A DNA stretch of 64,000 bases. It comes from Clostridiales bacterium. GTDB taxonomy: Bacteria; Bacillota; Clostridia; Peptostreptococcales; Acidaminobacteraceae. The notes beneath the pieces are model-generated. The model made no database searches and had not been told where the DNA came from. It saw only the letters and a list, made by a program, of their open reading frames with translations. The DNA is taken from positions 1-64,000 of the forward strand of contig JAEIOD010000027.1 in NCBI GenBank assembly GCA_016342415.1. The letters are read 5' to 3'. Below are positions 9,614 through 18,604 of the stretch, piece after piece. Within the stretch, counting starts at the first letter, position 1. Every line of letters starts with the position of its first letter. A program made the position numbers and the translations under genes.

Positions 9614-10370
9614 GTTGTTCACCTCTAATTAAAAATCCTTTGTTTTTTATGTATTCTACATGAATGCCATAAACTGCTTTTATTGTTGATTCAGTAAGTA
9701 CTTCATCTGGCATGCCCTCTGCATAAATCTTACCTTCCTTCATCAATATGACATAATCGCTAAATTGATAAACAAGATTTAAATCATGCATAACACAGAG
9801 AATACATCTATCTTGCGTCATCTTTTTTTTCAACAACTCAAGTGATTTTATTTTGTAATAAATATCCATCGCTGAAAAGGATTCATCCAATAACAAATAG
9901 GATGTATTCTGTGTTAAAACCTTAGCTAAGTTAATTCTTTGTAACTCTCCACCACTGATTTCATCGAGTTTTTTTTCAATGAAATTTAATGTATCTGTTT
10001 CTGCAAATGCATTTTCAACTATTTCCAAATCATTTTGAGTATAATCTTCAAAATGACCTTTATGGGGACGTCTCCCCATTAACACATAGTCTAAACAAGT
10101 AAATGGAAATACTTGATTGACTGTTTGTCTATTAAAAGCAAGAAGTTTGGCTCTCTCTAGAGGTGACATGTTCATTGAATCAACACCCTCTATTAAAATC
10201 TGTCCTTGCATATAACTTAATTCATTATTTATAACTTTAAGAAGTGTTGATTTACCACAGCCATTCGGACCAATAATCGATACAAATTTTCCTTTAGGAA
10301 TATCAACTGATAAGCCTTCAAATAGTAATTTTTGATCGTATTTAAACTTCAAATTTTTGATGCTTATCAT
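9582..10370 (-). CDS. BtuD/FepC-type ABC transporter ATPase (second importer)
   Basis: ATP-binding subunit of an iron-complex/cobalamin-type importer, 262 residues. Walker A is GPNGCGKSTLLK, the signature ISGGELQRINLAK, and the Walker B region LLDESFSAMD, in which serine replaces the usual proline after DE; the catalytic glutamate is kept. It overlaps the partner permease gene by four bases (ATGA) and is followed by cbiK. It forms, with the permease at 10367-11401, the second BtuCD-like pair in the operon. No classical lipoprotein binding protein belongs to this pair; the SLH-bearing protein downstream is the candidate. Confidence 0.87.
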   Translation of the reverse strand: MISIKNLKFKYDQKLLFEGLSVDIPKGKFVSIIGPNGCGKSTLLKVINNELSYMQGQILIEGVDSMNMSPLERAKLLAFNRQTVNQVFPFTCLDYVLMGRRPHKGHFEDYTQNDLEIVENAFAETDTLNFIEKKLDEISGGELQRINLAKVLTQNTSYLLLDESFSAMDIYYKIKSLELLKKKMTQDRCILCVMHDLNLVYQFSDYVILMKEGKIYAEGMPDEVLTESTIKAVYGIHVEYIKNKGFLIRGEQHEKNDNFGIG

Positions 10371-11401
10371 AATATCTGCCCTTTTTTATGCATATAGATG
10401 TAAATGAAGAACGGTCCTCCAATCAGTGTTGTGATAACACCTACAGGGATCTCTACTTGGAACAGGAGTCTGGAAATATTATCAGAAAGCATCAGAACCA
10501 CACCACCTACTACTGCTGATAAAGGTATCAAATAGCGATGTTTTGCAGTAAATCCCATTCTGATGAAATGCGGTACGATCAGACCAACAAACCCAATTAC
10601 ACCACTGATAGAAACACAGACTGCTGTTAAAAGAGCGCCTATTATCAAAAACTTTCTAACACTTTTTTCACCGTCTAGCCCTACACTTTTGGCTTCGTTG
10701 ATACCAAGTGTTAAGACATCTAAATCATCTGCCATCACAAACGCAATAATAATACCGATTGAAATAAATGGAAACAAGATGAGTACATCTGTCCATGATT
10801 TTGCTGAAAGTCTCCCCATTAACCAAAACACCATCGCACTGACATCTTCTCCAGCCATACTCTTTAATAAACTGATACCTGCAGAAAAGATGGAACCTAC
10901 AATGATACCTGCCAAGATAAGTCTAGAGGTATGTAAGGTATGATTAAAACCAGCAATTTTTAAAATGATGATAAGTGTCAGTATCGCAAATATAAAAGCG
11001 ATTGGTGTAATCGGTATGAACAAGCCATAAACCATATTGATGTAAATGGATAGTACTGCACCAAATGCAGCCCCAGTGGAAACGCCTATAGTATAGGGAT
11101 CTGCTAAGGGATTTCTAAGTACCGATTGAAAAATAACACCTGACACTGCCAATCCTGCTCCGATGAGTAATCCACATAATATCCTAGGCAATCTCAAATC
11201 CCAAACAATTGCCGTATGAATACCATCTGGAACATTTTTTTGTAATACTTGATTATAAATAATTCCTAATCCTTCAGATATCGAAATTGATGCTTCACCT
11301 AAAGTTACAGAGATTAAAAGTATCAAAATCATAACAGCAATACCTACTGCCAGGTATCTATTGAATTGCCTTTTTTCTTTTCGCAGAACATTTTGAATCA
11401 T
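10367..11401 (-). CDS. BtuC/FecCD-type ABC transporter permease (second importer)
   Basis: FecCD-family permease of 344 residues with about nine or ten transmembrane helices. Family landmarks are LRLPRILCGLLIGAGLAVSG near the N-terminus, LADPYTIGVSTGAAFGA, and GVIGFVGLIVPHFIRM near the C-terminus; the last contains the coupling-helix region contacting the ATPase. The start at 11401 is supported by AGAGGATC before ATG even though this overlaps the upstream ATPase gene by 44 bp. It imports corrinoids, haem or ferric chelates in the family; its operon position points to a corrinoid or related tetrapyrrole. Confidence 0.88.
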   Translation of the reverse strand: MIQNVLRKEKRQFNRYLAVGIAVMILILLISVTLGEASISISEGLGIIYNQVLQKNVPDGIHTAIVWDLRLPRILCGLLIGAGLAVSGVIFQSVLRNPLADPYTIGVSTGAAFGAVLSIYINMVYGLFIPITPIAFIFAILTLIIILKIAGFNHTLHTSRLILAGIIVGSIFSAGISLLKSMAGEDVSAMVFWLMGRLSAKSWTDVLILFPFISIGIIIAFVMADDLDVLTLGINEAKSVGLDGEKSVRKFLIIGALLTAVCVSISGVIGFVGLIVPHFIRMGFTAKHRYLIPLSAVVGGVVLMLSDNISRLLFQVEIPVGVITTLIGGPFFIYIYMHKKGQIL

Positions 11402-12188
11402 GATCCTCTACTTTCATTCTATGAGCAATGAAGTGCGGTGAGTCATTTCTAAAATCTGTATAGAAATCACTATCAATATGAAACACTTCTCTTAAACGCT
11501 TAGAGGATAAAACATCCTCAGGCTTCCCTTCAGCAATGATATTGCCACGTTTCATAACATACACTCTATCTGAATATCTGATGGCTTGATTCAAATCATG
11601 AAGGACCATCAGAATAGTAACATTCTCTGTTTTATTTAATGCTTTAATAAGTTCTAAAACTTCTAGTTGATGTGATAAATCTAAAAATGTTGTTGGTTCA
11701 TCTAACACAATAATGTCTGTTTTTTGAGCAAGTGCCATGGCAATCCAAGCCCGTTGTCTTTCACCACCTGAAAGTTGCGTTAATTTCTGGTTTTTATAAT
11801 GTGTCATACCTGTTTGCTTTAGCGCCCATTTGATAATTCTGCGATCCTCATCATTTAACTTTCCCGAGAAATTACCATGAGGATAACGTCCGTATCTTAT
11901 TAACGTCTCAACATCAAAATCTTCAGGTGTTTGCCTAATTTGTGGCAACACCGCTAGTCTTTTTGCGATATCTTTAGTTGATATTTTTTTAATAAGTTTG
12001 CCTTCAAATAAAACATCACCACCACTTGGTTTCAAGAGCCTTGTTAGAGACTTCAAAACAGTCGACTTCCCACATCCATTAGGTCCTACAATCGACAGAA
12101 TTTCACCTTTATTGACATGAAGATCTATATTATGGACAACAACTTTTTTATCATATGATACCGATAGATTTTTGGCTTCTATTAACAT
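11358..12188 (-). CDS. btuD: BtuD/FepC-type ABC transporter ATPase (first importer)
   Basis: ATPase subunit of the cobalamin-type importer, 276 residues. Walker A GPNGCGKSTVLK (about 34-45), signature LSGGERQRAW, Walker B IIVLDEPTTFLD and the switch histidine in LMVLHDLNQA are all canonical. Its start overlaps the stop of the permease gene by one base (TAATG-type junction), so the two are probably made in step. The C-terminal tail is basic (CSAKRKKAIQ) and overlaps the start of the second permease gene. With the lipoprotein and permease just upstream it makes a complete BtuFCD set. Confidence 0.88.
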   Translation of the reverse strand: MLIEAKNLSVSYDKKVVVHNIDLHVNKGEILSIVGPNGCGKSTVLKSLTRLLKPSGGDVLFEGKLIKKISTKDIAKRLAVLPQIRQTPEDFDVETLIRYGRYPHGNFSGKLNDEDRRIIKWALKQTGMTHYKNQKLTQLSGGERQRAWIAMALAQKTDIIVLDEPTTFLDLSHQLEVLELIKALNKTENVTILMVLHDLNQAIRYSDRVYVMKRGNIIAEGKPEDVLSSKRLREVFHIDSDFYTDFRNDSPHFIAHRMKVEDHDSKCSAKRKKAIQ

Positions 12189-13168
12189 TATTTTTTCTCC
12201 CTTAACAAGAACAAGAAAAATGGTGCACCTAATACTGCCATGATAATGCCAACCGGTAACTCGATTGGATCAAACAACATTCTGGCCATGACATCACATC
12301 CGACCAAGATTGAACCTCCTAGTCCAATAGTCGCTGGATATAAAAATCTATAATCCGAACCCACAAGCAATCTTGCTATATGAGGTACTATCAATCCAAC
12401 AAATCCCAAGAGTCCTGCAACCGAAACCGCACTTGCTGCAAGAAGTGCTGACAATATGATAAAAATTGTTCTGATTTTTTCGACACTTAATCCAAGCCCA
12501 GTTGCCACTTCATCACCTAATTGCAAAAGATTAATCTGATTGGCTAACAACATGCAAACAGCACCCGCTATCAGAGTATATGGCCAAATCAAATCAAAAT
12601 CTGGCCATGTCTTGCCTGACAATCCACCAATCATAAAACTGATACCACCCGAAACTCTCTCAGGATAGAAAGTCATCAAAACATTTATACCGGCTCCAAG
12701 AAAAGCGGATACAGCCACTCCTGAAAGAATTAACCGAATCGGACTCACACCATTTTTCCATGCCAGTGTATAGATTAGAAAAGTCGTTAGTAACGCACCA
12801 ATAAAGGCACCAATCGGAACTAAATAAGCATACGAAGGAAATAATATCATAATGACAAAGGCCATTAGTCCAGCACCACTTGATATACCAATGATACCTG
12901 GATCAGCCAAGGGGTTGTTCATTACCCCTTGTAGCGTCACACCCGATAAGGCTAAATTAATACCAACAAAAGCTGCGATTAGATTTCTAGGTAAACGTAC
13001 ATTAAAGATAATGCTATGATTGAGTGTATCTGTTTCCAAGAACAATGCTTTAAATACATCGAGAATACCGATCTTTAATGACCCTAAACTAATACCTATT
13101 AGTAAACTTCCTGCAAATAATCCGTAGATTATAACCAGTTTTATAATGCGATGGTCTTTAATATCCAC
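12188..13168 (-). CDS. btuC: BtuC/FecCD-type ABC transporter permease (first importer)
   Basis: Permease of 326 residues in the FecCD family. Conserved stretches include VRLPRNLIAAFVGINLALSG, LADPGIIGISSGAGLMAF and GLLGFVGLIVPHIARLL, and the hydrophobicity pattern fits about ten helices. It lies between the lipoprotein binding protein and the ATPase with one-base overlaps on both sides. Assignment to corrinoid uptake rests on the riboswitch-led cobalamin operon; haem or siderophore import uses the same family and cannot be excluded from sequence alone. Confidence 0.88.
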   Translation of the reverse strand: MDIKDHRIIKLVIIYGLFAGSLLIGISLGSLKIGILDVFKALFLETDTLNHSIIFNVRLPRNLIAAFVGINLALSGVTLQGVMNNPLADPGIIGISSGAGLMAFVIMILFPSYAYLVPIGAFIGALLTTFLIYTLAWKNGVSPIRLILSGVAVSAFLGAGINVLMTFYPERVSGGISFMIGGLSGKTWPDFDLIWPYTLIAGAVCMLLANQINLLQLGDEVATGLGLSVEKIRTIFIILSALLAASAVSVAGLLGFVGLIVPHIARLLVGSDYRFLYPATIGLGGSILVGCDVMARMLFDPIELPVGIIMAVLGAPFFLFLLREKK

Positions 13169-14166
13169 TAGTTGCTTCCTTCTAAAATGTCACTTATATG
13201 TTGATAAGCATCTAAATACTTCATATTGGGTTTGTATAAGAATAACTCCTTTGGTAAATATATAAACCGTCCTTCTTGAACTGCTGTTAATGATGCCCAT
13301 GCTGGATTTGACATGACGTCTTCTTCCAATCTTGCTTTGGCATCTTCTACAGAACCCATAGTTTGTACAAAAATATAAGTAGGATCTAATTCCAATATTT
13401 TCTCAAAACTAAATTGTTTTGATTCCTCATCAGCGATTGAATAATTAGCTGCGATGTTCTCACCACCCATATTGTCAATAATACCTGCAGTTATATTATC
13501 ATCTTTAGCAGAAATCGATTTTGACGATGCGAACAACAGTAAGTAAGAAAAGTCGTTTTCTACATCGGTTAGTGTTTTTATGCCTTCTATTAAAGGTTGA
13601 GACTTTTCTTCATACATCGCTTCATTCTCATTGATATAACAGAAATTCTTGAAAGTTGTCATTGTTTCATCAAAACTATTGTAGTCAGCAGCATAAACAT
13701 GAATATTACTTGCTTCAAGAATATTTAATAATTCCTCTTGTTTTGAATATCCTGCTCTTATAATAACCATATCTGGTTCAAGTGATAAAATAGCTTCAAT
13801 ATTAGGAGTTGACATCTTACCTACTTTCGGAAGATCCAATGTCTGTTGTGGTAATGTAGAACTTTCAATGATACCTACCAACTCGCCACCTGCTTCATAC
13901 CATAAGTCTGCAAATGAACCATACAAACAGATCACTTTTTCTGGTTTTGATTCAATAACTATTTCTCTGCCTAGTGTGTCTGTGAAAGTTGTCTTTCTTT
14001 CAACCAGCTCTTCAGGCGCATCTCCACTTCCTTCTGACTCATTGACACCATTTTCTACAACGTTGTTTGCAACTTCATTATTTACCTCATAAACAGCTTC
14101 GTTATCACTTGTACATCCTACTGCCAACATGGCAACAACCATGATGACGATTAATATTTTTTTCAC
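13168..14166 (-). CDS. btuF: Cobalamin/iron-complex-type substrate-binding lipoprotein
   Basis: Extracytoplasmic binding protein of 332 residues. The signal peptide ends in a lipobox (MLAVGC, Cys18), followed by an acidic, Asn/Glu-rich linker and a TroA-fold domain: TFTDTLGREIVIESKPEKVI, then NIEAILSLEPDMVIIRAG, as in BtuF/FhuD relatives. It overlaps cbiJ by four bases upstream and the permease gene by one base downstream. Likely ligand is a corrinoid, taken to the BtuCD pair encoded next. The name btuF reflects context plus family; a ferric-siderophore ligand would look similar. Confidence 0.85.
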   Translation of the reverse strand: MKKILIVIMVVAMLAVGCTSDNEAVYEVNNEVANNVVENGVNESEGSGDAPEELVERKTTFTDTLGREIVIESKPEKVICLYGSFADLWYEAGGELVGIIESSTLPQQTLDLPKVGKMSTPNIEAILSLEPDMVIIRAGYSKQEELLNILEASNIHVYAADYNSFDETMTTFKNFCYINENEAMYEEKSQPLIEGIKTLTDVENDFSYLLLFASSKSISAKDDNITAGIIDNMGGENIAANYSIADEESKQFSFEKILELDPTYIFVQTMGSVEDAKARLEEDVMSNPAWASLTAVQEGRFIYLPKELFLYKPNMKYLDAYQHISDILEGSN

Positions 14167-14897
14167 TTTCTTTCCTCCGAAATTTCTTTAATTAATGTTT
14201 CTAAACTTTTATATAAATTCACATACTCTATTTGTGGTCTCCCTAAAACATAAGTATGTATATTTAAAACTTTTGCAGCACCTAATTTTTCTTTGAATCC
14301 TCCAGCATCTCCACTGGCTTTTGTGACTAAATGTTTGATATCAAGTGTATGAAACATCGCTCGATTCAATTGTGTATCAAATGGTCCTTGCATCCCTATG
14401 ATCTGTTTGGGTGTTAGGCCTAACTCATAACATTTTTTTATCACAACTTCTGTTGGTAATACTCTGCAATACAAACGTTTTATATCTACATTTTCAGTAA
14501 ATAATTCAAGATTATTACTTCCGATGGTTAAAAAAATGTTGCCTTCTGTTTTATTGATGTCTCTCAGAATATCATCATAATGATCATAGTGTTCAGATTC
14601 CAAATATGGTCTTTCATATCTGTAATAAGGTATCTTCAGCTTTGTAGAAGCACTCATTAAATTAGTTGATATGACCTCAGCAAAAGGATGAGTACAGTCA
14701 ATGATGTCAGTTACCTTATGTTCTAACAACTTCGATTGGATCGTCTCTAAATCCATAGGATAACCGTATACCTTTATATCTTTGTACAATGAACCTCCGT
14801 AAGACGTTGCATTGAAACATACCACTTCTAAAGAGTTTTCTTTTAGTAAGTCTACTGCTAACCGGCCTTCTGAAGTGCCTGCAAATACAGCAATCAC
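14163..14897 (-). CDS. cbiJ: Cobalt-precorrin-6A reductase
   Basis: CbiJ/CobK family, 244 residues. It reduces cobalt-precorrin-6A to cobalt-precorrin-6B with NAD(P)H. The N-terminal nucleotide-binding motif is VFAGTSEGRLAVDLL, and the DCTHPFAEVIS segment in the middle is the family signature. It overlaps cbiH by four bases upstream and the binding-lipoprotein gene by four bases downstream. The neighbouring genes supply the substrates and consume the product, so the assignment is secure. Confidence 0.92.
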   Translation of the reverse strand: MIAVFAGTSEGRLAVDLLKENSLEVVCFNATSYGGSLYKDIKVYGYPMDLETIQSKLLEHKVTDIIDCTHPFAEVISTNLMSASTKLKIPYYRYERPYLESEHYDHYDDILRDINKTEGNIFLTIGSNNLELFTENVDIKRLYCRVLPTEVVIKKCYELGLTPKQIIGMQGPFDTQLNRAMFHTLDIKHLVTKASGDAGGFKEKLGAAKVLNIHTYVLGRPQIEYVNLYKSLETLIKEISEERK

Positions 14898-15619
14898 ACC
14901 TGATACCCCCTTGGAGTAATCATAAAATCTTTGTACTTATATGTATTGGAGTTTCCTATAACCACCATTGTAGTCATATCAATATGATGTTCTAACATCT
15001 TTCCTAATGTTGTTATAGTCACCTTTTCACCTTCTCGTTTGGCGTTGTTTACAATACCAACTACAGTATCTACTGACTTATGTTTAAGTAAGATTTCCCT
15101 AGCTTTATCAATATGAGCTGGTCTACCTTTACTTTTAGGATTAAATAAACAAATGACAAAATCCCCTTCAGCCGCTAAAGATAATCTCTTTTTAATCAAT
15201 TCAAAATCCGTTAACAAATCACTCAAACTGATATAAGCATGATCGTGCATAATGGGAGCACCCAAAGAAGCTGAAGCTCCGTTTGCAGATGTGATCCCCG
15301 GCACAATTTCTATATCCAAGTCCAACTCTTTTGCCGCAACAATTTCAAGTACCAATCCCGACATGGCATACACCCCAGGATCTCCTGAACTGATAACAGC
15401 TACGTTTTTTCCTTCACTAGCAAGCTCAACCGCTCTCGTACAACGCTCCACCTCTCCTCGCATGCCATTTACTACAACTTCTTTTTCTGAAATATGCTCT
15501 TTTACCAAATCTATATATGTTTTGTATCCTACAATAGTATCCGATTTGCAAATTGCGTTTAATGCATGTGCTGTCATTTCCTCTTTATTGCCAGGTCCAA
15601 TTCCTACGACGTATAACAT
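14894..15619 (-). CDS. cbiH: Cobalt-factor III / precorrin-3B C17-methyltransferase
   Basis: Tetrapyrrole methylase of 241 residues. It methylates C17 and drives ring contraction in the anaerobic corrin pathway, using S-adenosylmethionine. Family motifs seen are VVGIGPGNKEEMT at the N-terminus, VVNGMRGEVERCTRAVELA and VISSGDPGVYAM, then VPGITSANGASASLGAPIMHD; the last is typical of CbiH/CobJ. Length matches the usual 240 or so, so there is no fused ferredoxin domain. It is one base after cbiG in the operon. Confidence 0.93.
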   Translation of the reverse strand: MLYVVGIGPGNKEEMTAHALNAICKSDTIVGYKTYIDLVKEHISEKEVVVNGMRGEVERCTRAVELASEGKNVAVISSGDPGVYAMSGLVLEIVAAKELDLDIEIVPGITSANGASASLGAPIMHDHAYISLSDLLTDFELIKKRLSLAAEGDFVICLFNPKSKGRPAHIDKAREILLKHKSVDTVVGIVNNAKREGEKVTITTLGKMLEHHIDMTTMVVIGNSNTYKYKDFMITPRGYQV

Positions 15620-15620
15620 C

Positions 15621-16571
15621 TTAACCTCTTTGCCATAATGATAGCGTCATACCATTATGCTTTCTTTTTTTTATCAAACACAGTCCTTGCCGTGATGATA
15701 AATACCCACACGGTTCTGAAACACAAGGAACTCCTAATGTTTTACAAACAAACTCTGAACCTTCAAACTGTTCTGAAACACCTAATATGCTTTCCTTTGA
15801 ATGTGTTGTAAAAGGAATTTTCAATTGTTTTGATAATTCTATCAGACCTGTTTCATCTTCCTTTATCCAAGCGGATGTCAGTTCTATTAAACAGCCACTT
15901 GAATAACCAAACATATCCAATGATTTCATTACAAAATCTTTTAACTCCAAAACATTTGTATTTCTTCTACAGCCCATACTCAAAATCAAATTTTTAGGTT
16001 TAAGTTGTACCGATACCTGGTCATAACTCTTAGGATTATGTCCAACATACAAAACTGCATCACCAGTGACAGATATGTATTGTTTTTCATGAACAATCAT
16101 ACCTACAACTTGTATCTTACCACCGTCTAAAAGAGCTGCAGTCACTTCTTTTGCACCATCAAAATCTTCCAAAACAAGATCATACTTTTCAGCCAGCATA
16201 TCAACACTCAGCAAACCATTCACATCGGATGCTGTTGTTATGACCGGTGAACCTGAAGTAATTTGTGCCAGTTCCGTAGAAAGTTGATTTGCACCACCTA
16301 AATGTCCCGAGAGAAGACTGATCACATGTTGTCCTTTTTCATCCATAACAATAATGGCGGGATCTTTCGATTTATGTTCTAACACCGAAGCTAATGTTCT
16401 AACAACAATTCCAGTAGCCATAATAAAAAGTAGTTGATCGTACTCTTTGTAAAGGGCATGTACTGTCTCTTTAAACGGCTTTGGCTTAAAATATACTTTT
16501 GAAGGCATTTTTTCAGCTATTGATTTTGCCAGTGTTAAACCACCTGTTGTTAAAGTGACAATACCTAACAC
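15621..16571 (-). CDS. cbiG: Cobalt-precorrin-5A hydrolase
   Basis: CbiG family, 316 residues. It opens the delta-lactone of cobalt-precorrin-5A and releases acetaldehyde. The N-terminal domain contains LLFIMATGIVVRTLA and the central domain VISLLSGHLGGANQL, both hallmark stretches; the C-terminal CobE-like domain contains LSMGCRRNTNVLEL. All three CbiG sections are present. The gene overlaps cbiF by seven bases. This step is specific to the anaerobic route and agrees with the CbiK-type chelatase in the same operon. Confidence 0.93.
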   Translation of the reverse strand: MLGIVTLTTGGLTLAKSIAEKMPSKVYFKPKPFKETVHALYKEYDQLLFIMATGIVVRTLASVLEHKSKDPAIIVMDEKGQHVISLLSGHLGGANQLSTELAQITSGSPVITTASDVNGLLSVDMLAEKYDLVLEDFDGAKEVTAALLDGGKIQVVGMIVHEKQYISVTGDAVLYVGHNPKSYDQVSVQLKPKNLILSMGCRRNTNVLELKDFVMKSLDMFGYSSGCLIELTSAWIKEDETGLIELSKQLKIPFTTHSKESILGVSEQFEGSEFVCKTLGVPCVSEPCGYLSSRQGLCLIKKRKHNGMTLSLWQRG

Positions 16572-17329
16572 TCGTATTTTGCCTTTCTATATTCATGAGT
16601 AAAAGTAGGATCATAAAGTTTCGAAAACTCATACTCATCACCTAAAAACTCTCCAACCAGTATCTGTGCTGTTTTTGTTATATCAGCATCTTTGACACGT
16701 TCTGAAATGGTTTCAAGCGTCCCATAAACAACCTTTTGATCTGGCCATGAAGCTCTTTGAACAACTGCTACCGGTGTTGTTTTTGGGTAATGTATCACCA
16801 GTTCCAAAACAACATCCTCAATTTTTTGTACCGAAAGGAATATCGCCATGGATGCTTGATGAGAAGCAAGTAATCTTAACTTTTCTTTTTCCGGTACTGG
16901 TGTACGACCTTCCATTCTTGTGCAAATCACAGTTTGAGATATACTTGGAAGTGTAAACTCTTTTTTGATTGCAGCAGCTGAAGCGACAAAAGAACTCACA
17001 CCAGGAATCACTTCATATGTAATGTTTTCTTTATCCAATAAGTCCATTTGTTCTCTGTGTGCGCCATAAATACTCGGATCACCTGTATGAACTCTTGCAA
17101 TCATCTTATTGTTTTTAACACCTTCTGTCATGACATCTATGACTTCATCTAAAGACATACCAGCACTGTTATAAATCTCAACGCCCTCTTTATGATCTTC
17201 TATGATTGCTTTAGGAACCAAAGAACCTGCATAGATGATAATGTCAGCTTGTCTAACCAACCTCTGCCCCTTTACAGTAATCAGTTCTGGATCTCCCGGT
17301 CCTGCTCCTATGAAATATACATCACTCAC
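16565..17329 (-). CDS. cbiF: Cobalt-precorrin-4 C11-methyltransferase
   Basis: Tetrapyrrole methylase of 254 residues. N-terminal YFIGAGPGDPELITVKGQRL and the IYAGSLVPKA loop identify the CbiF/CobM branch, as does the RVHTGDPSIYGAHREQMDLL segment. It adds the C11 methyl group to cobalt-precorrin-4. It overlaps cbiL by eight bases upstream and cbiG by seven downstream. Confidence 0.94.
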   Translation of the reverse strand: MSDVYFIGAGPGDPELITVKGQRLVRQADIIIYAGSLVPKAIIEDHKEGVEIYNSAGMSLDEVIDVMTEGVKNNKMIARVHTGDPSIYGAHREQMDLLDKENITYEVIPGVSSFVASAAAIKKEFTLPSISQTVICTRMEGRTPVPEKEKLRLLASHQASMAIFLSVQKIEDVVLELVIHYPKTTPVAVVQRASWPDQKVVYGTLETISERVKDADITKTAQILVGEFLGDEYEFSKLYDPTFTHEYRKAKYEC

Positions 17330-18038
17330 GGAAACCTCCTTTTTTAATGATCATGGTTGATAAATACGGTAATTTCATACCCTCTAACTCATCAATATTT
17401 CTAATCAGTTTAGACGAGTCAGTACCAACTCTTGAGATCAACATGAACTTATCTTCTAAATTATGACTCTTTAAGGCATTTATGATGGTTTCTGTATCAT
17501 TTGATGGTTTCATTAAAACAATATTATCATTGTCTTCAATTGCCTTTATCAAATGTTCACTGTCATTTTTTCTTACTGGAACTATTTTTAAAGATTCTTC
17601 CCAAACCATTAAGGGCTCTTTGATTTCACTAGCCACAGCGCAAAACGATGTGATACCAGGCACAATTTCTAAATCCATCACCTTTTTATCAATATAAGGC
17701 AGTGTATAAATAAATGTACTGTAAACCGTTGGATCTCCCAAAGTGATAAATCCACAGGTTTTACCTTCTAAAAGATAGTTGGAAATCAACTTGCCGTTTC
17801 TATGCCAATGGTTTTCTAATTCCTCTGTATCATAGTGCATTGGAAATACCAAATTTTCAATTTTAACTTGATTGTTTTCAAGATTAGGCTTCACTATTTC
17901 AAAAGCAAAACTATCACTTCCTTCTTTTTTGATTGGACATAACAACACATCCACTGAGTTGATCAAACGTTTTGCTTTTAGTGTTAAGTATTCCGGGTCG
18001 CCTGGCCCAACACCAATACCATATAGTTTCGTCTTCAT
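17322..18038 (-). CDS. cbiL: Cobalt-factor II C20-methyltransferase
   Basis: Tetrapyrrole methylase of 238 residues. YGIGVGPGDPEYLTLKAKRL and the following CPIKKEGSDSFAFEIV stretch identify CbiL/CobI, which methylates C20 right after cobalt insertion. The FITLGDPTVYSTF and VPGITSFCAVASE motifs form the SAM site. It begins within the stop of cbiT (TAATG junction). Confidence 0.93.
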   Translation of the reverse strand: MKTKLYGIGVGPGDPEYLTLKAKRLINSVDVLLCPIKKEGSDSFAFEIVKPNLENNQVKIENLVFPMHYDTEELENHWHRNGKLISNYLLEGKTCGFITLGDPTVYSTFIYTLPYIDKKVMDLEIVPGITSFCAVASEIKEPLMVWEESLKIVPVRKNDSEHLIKAIEDNDNIVLMKPSNDTETIINALKSHNLEDKFMLISRVGTDSSKLIRNIDELEGMKLPYLSTMIIKKGGFRE

Positions 18039-18604
18039 TATTTAGCTCCTGTTATAATATTTATGGGATTTTGCCCTATCATCATTGTGATATTACCAAC
18101 CATCTTTGACTTTGCAATATTGACTGTTACAACTTCAATATCCTTGTATTTAAATACTTTAAGTTGTTCAACTGCTTTTGTTGTGTTTTCCAAAGTAATG
18201 GTATTGATGACAATTTTCTCTACTGGATATTTCTCGATTGCCGTAAAGATCTCTTGCATTTTACCACCTGATCCACCAATAATGATTTTATTGATAACGG
18301 CGTTTGGTAAATTCTCAGGTGCAAAACCGTCTATAATATGTAGATTGGGAACGTCAAACTTTTCCTTGTTTAAATGTATCAGTTCTACTGCTGAAGGATT
18401 TCTTTCAATAGCGTATACATGGCCTCCAATCACTCTTGCACATTCTACACTTATAGAACCCGTACCAGCTCCAATATCTAAAACCGTATCATGATTATCC
18501 AAACTTAATTTTGATATAGTTATCACACGTACTTCTTCCTTAGTCATTGGTACATCACCTCTTATAAACTCACTGTCTTTTAGTCCAAAGGTTTGTTTAA
18601 TCAA
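18038..18604 (-). CDS. cbiT: Cobalt-precorrin-6B C15-methyltransferase (decarboxylating)
   Basis: SAM-dependent methyltransferase of Rossmann type, 188 residues. The start GDVPMTKEEVRVITISKL and the SAM-binding loop VLDIGAGTGSISVECA are characteristic of CbiT. It methylates C15 and decarboxylates the C12 acetate chain. It overlaps cbiE by eight bases; in other bacteria the two are often fused as CobL, here they are separate. Confidence 0.94.
   Translation of the reverse strand: MIKQTFGLKDSEFIRGDVPMTKEEVRVITISKLSLDNHDTVLDIGAGTGSISVECARVIGGHVYAIERNPSAVELIHLNKEKFDVPNLHIIDGFAPENLPNAVINKIIIGGSGGKMQEIFTAIEKYPVEKIVINTITLENTTKAVEQLKVFKYKDIEVVTVNIAKSKMVGNITMMIGQNPINIITGAK

Noticed and set aside
18063-18494. 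Plus-strand frame of 143 codons opposite cbiT
   Set aside because: Shadow frame antisense to a well-identified gene; no start signals.
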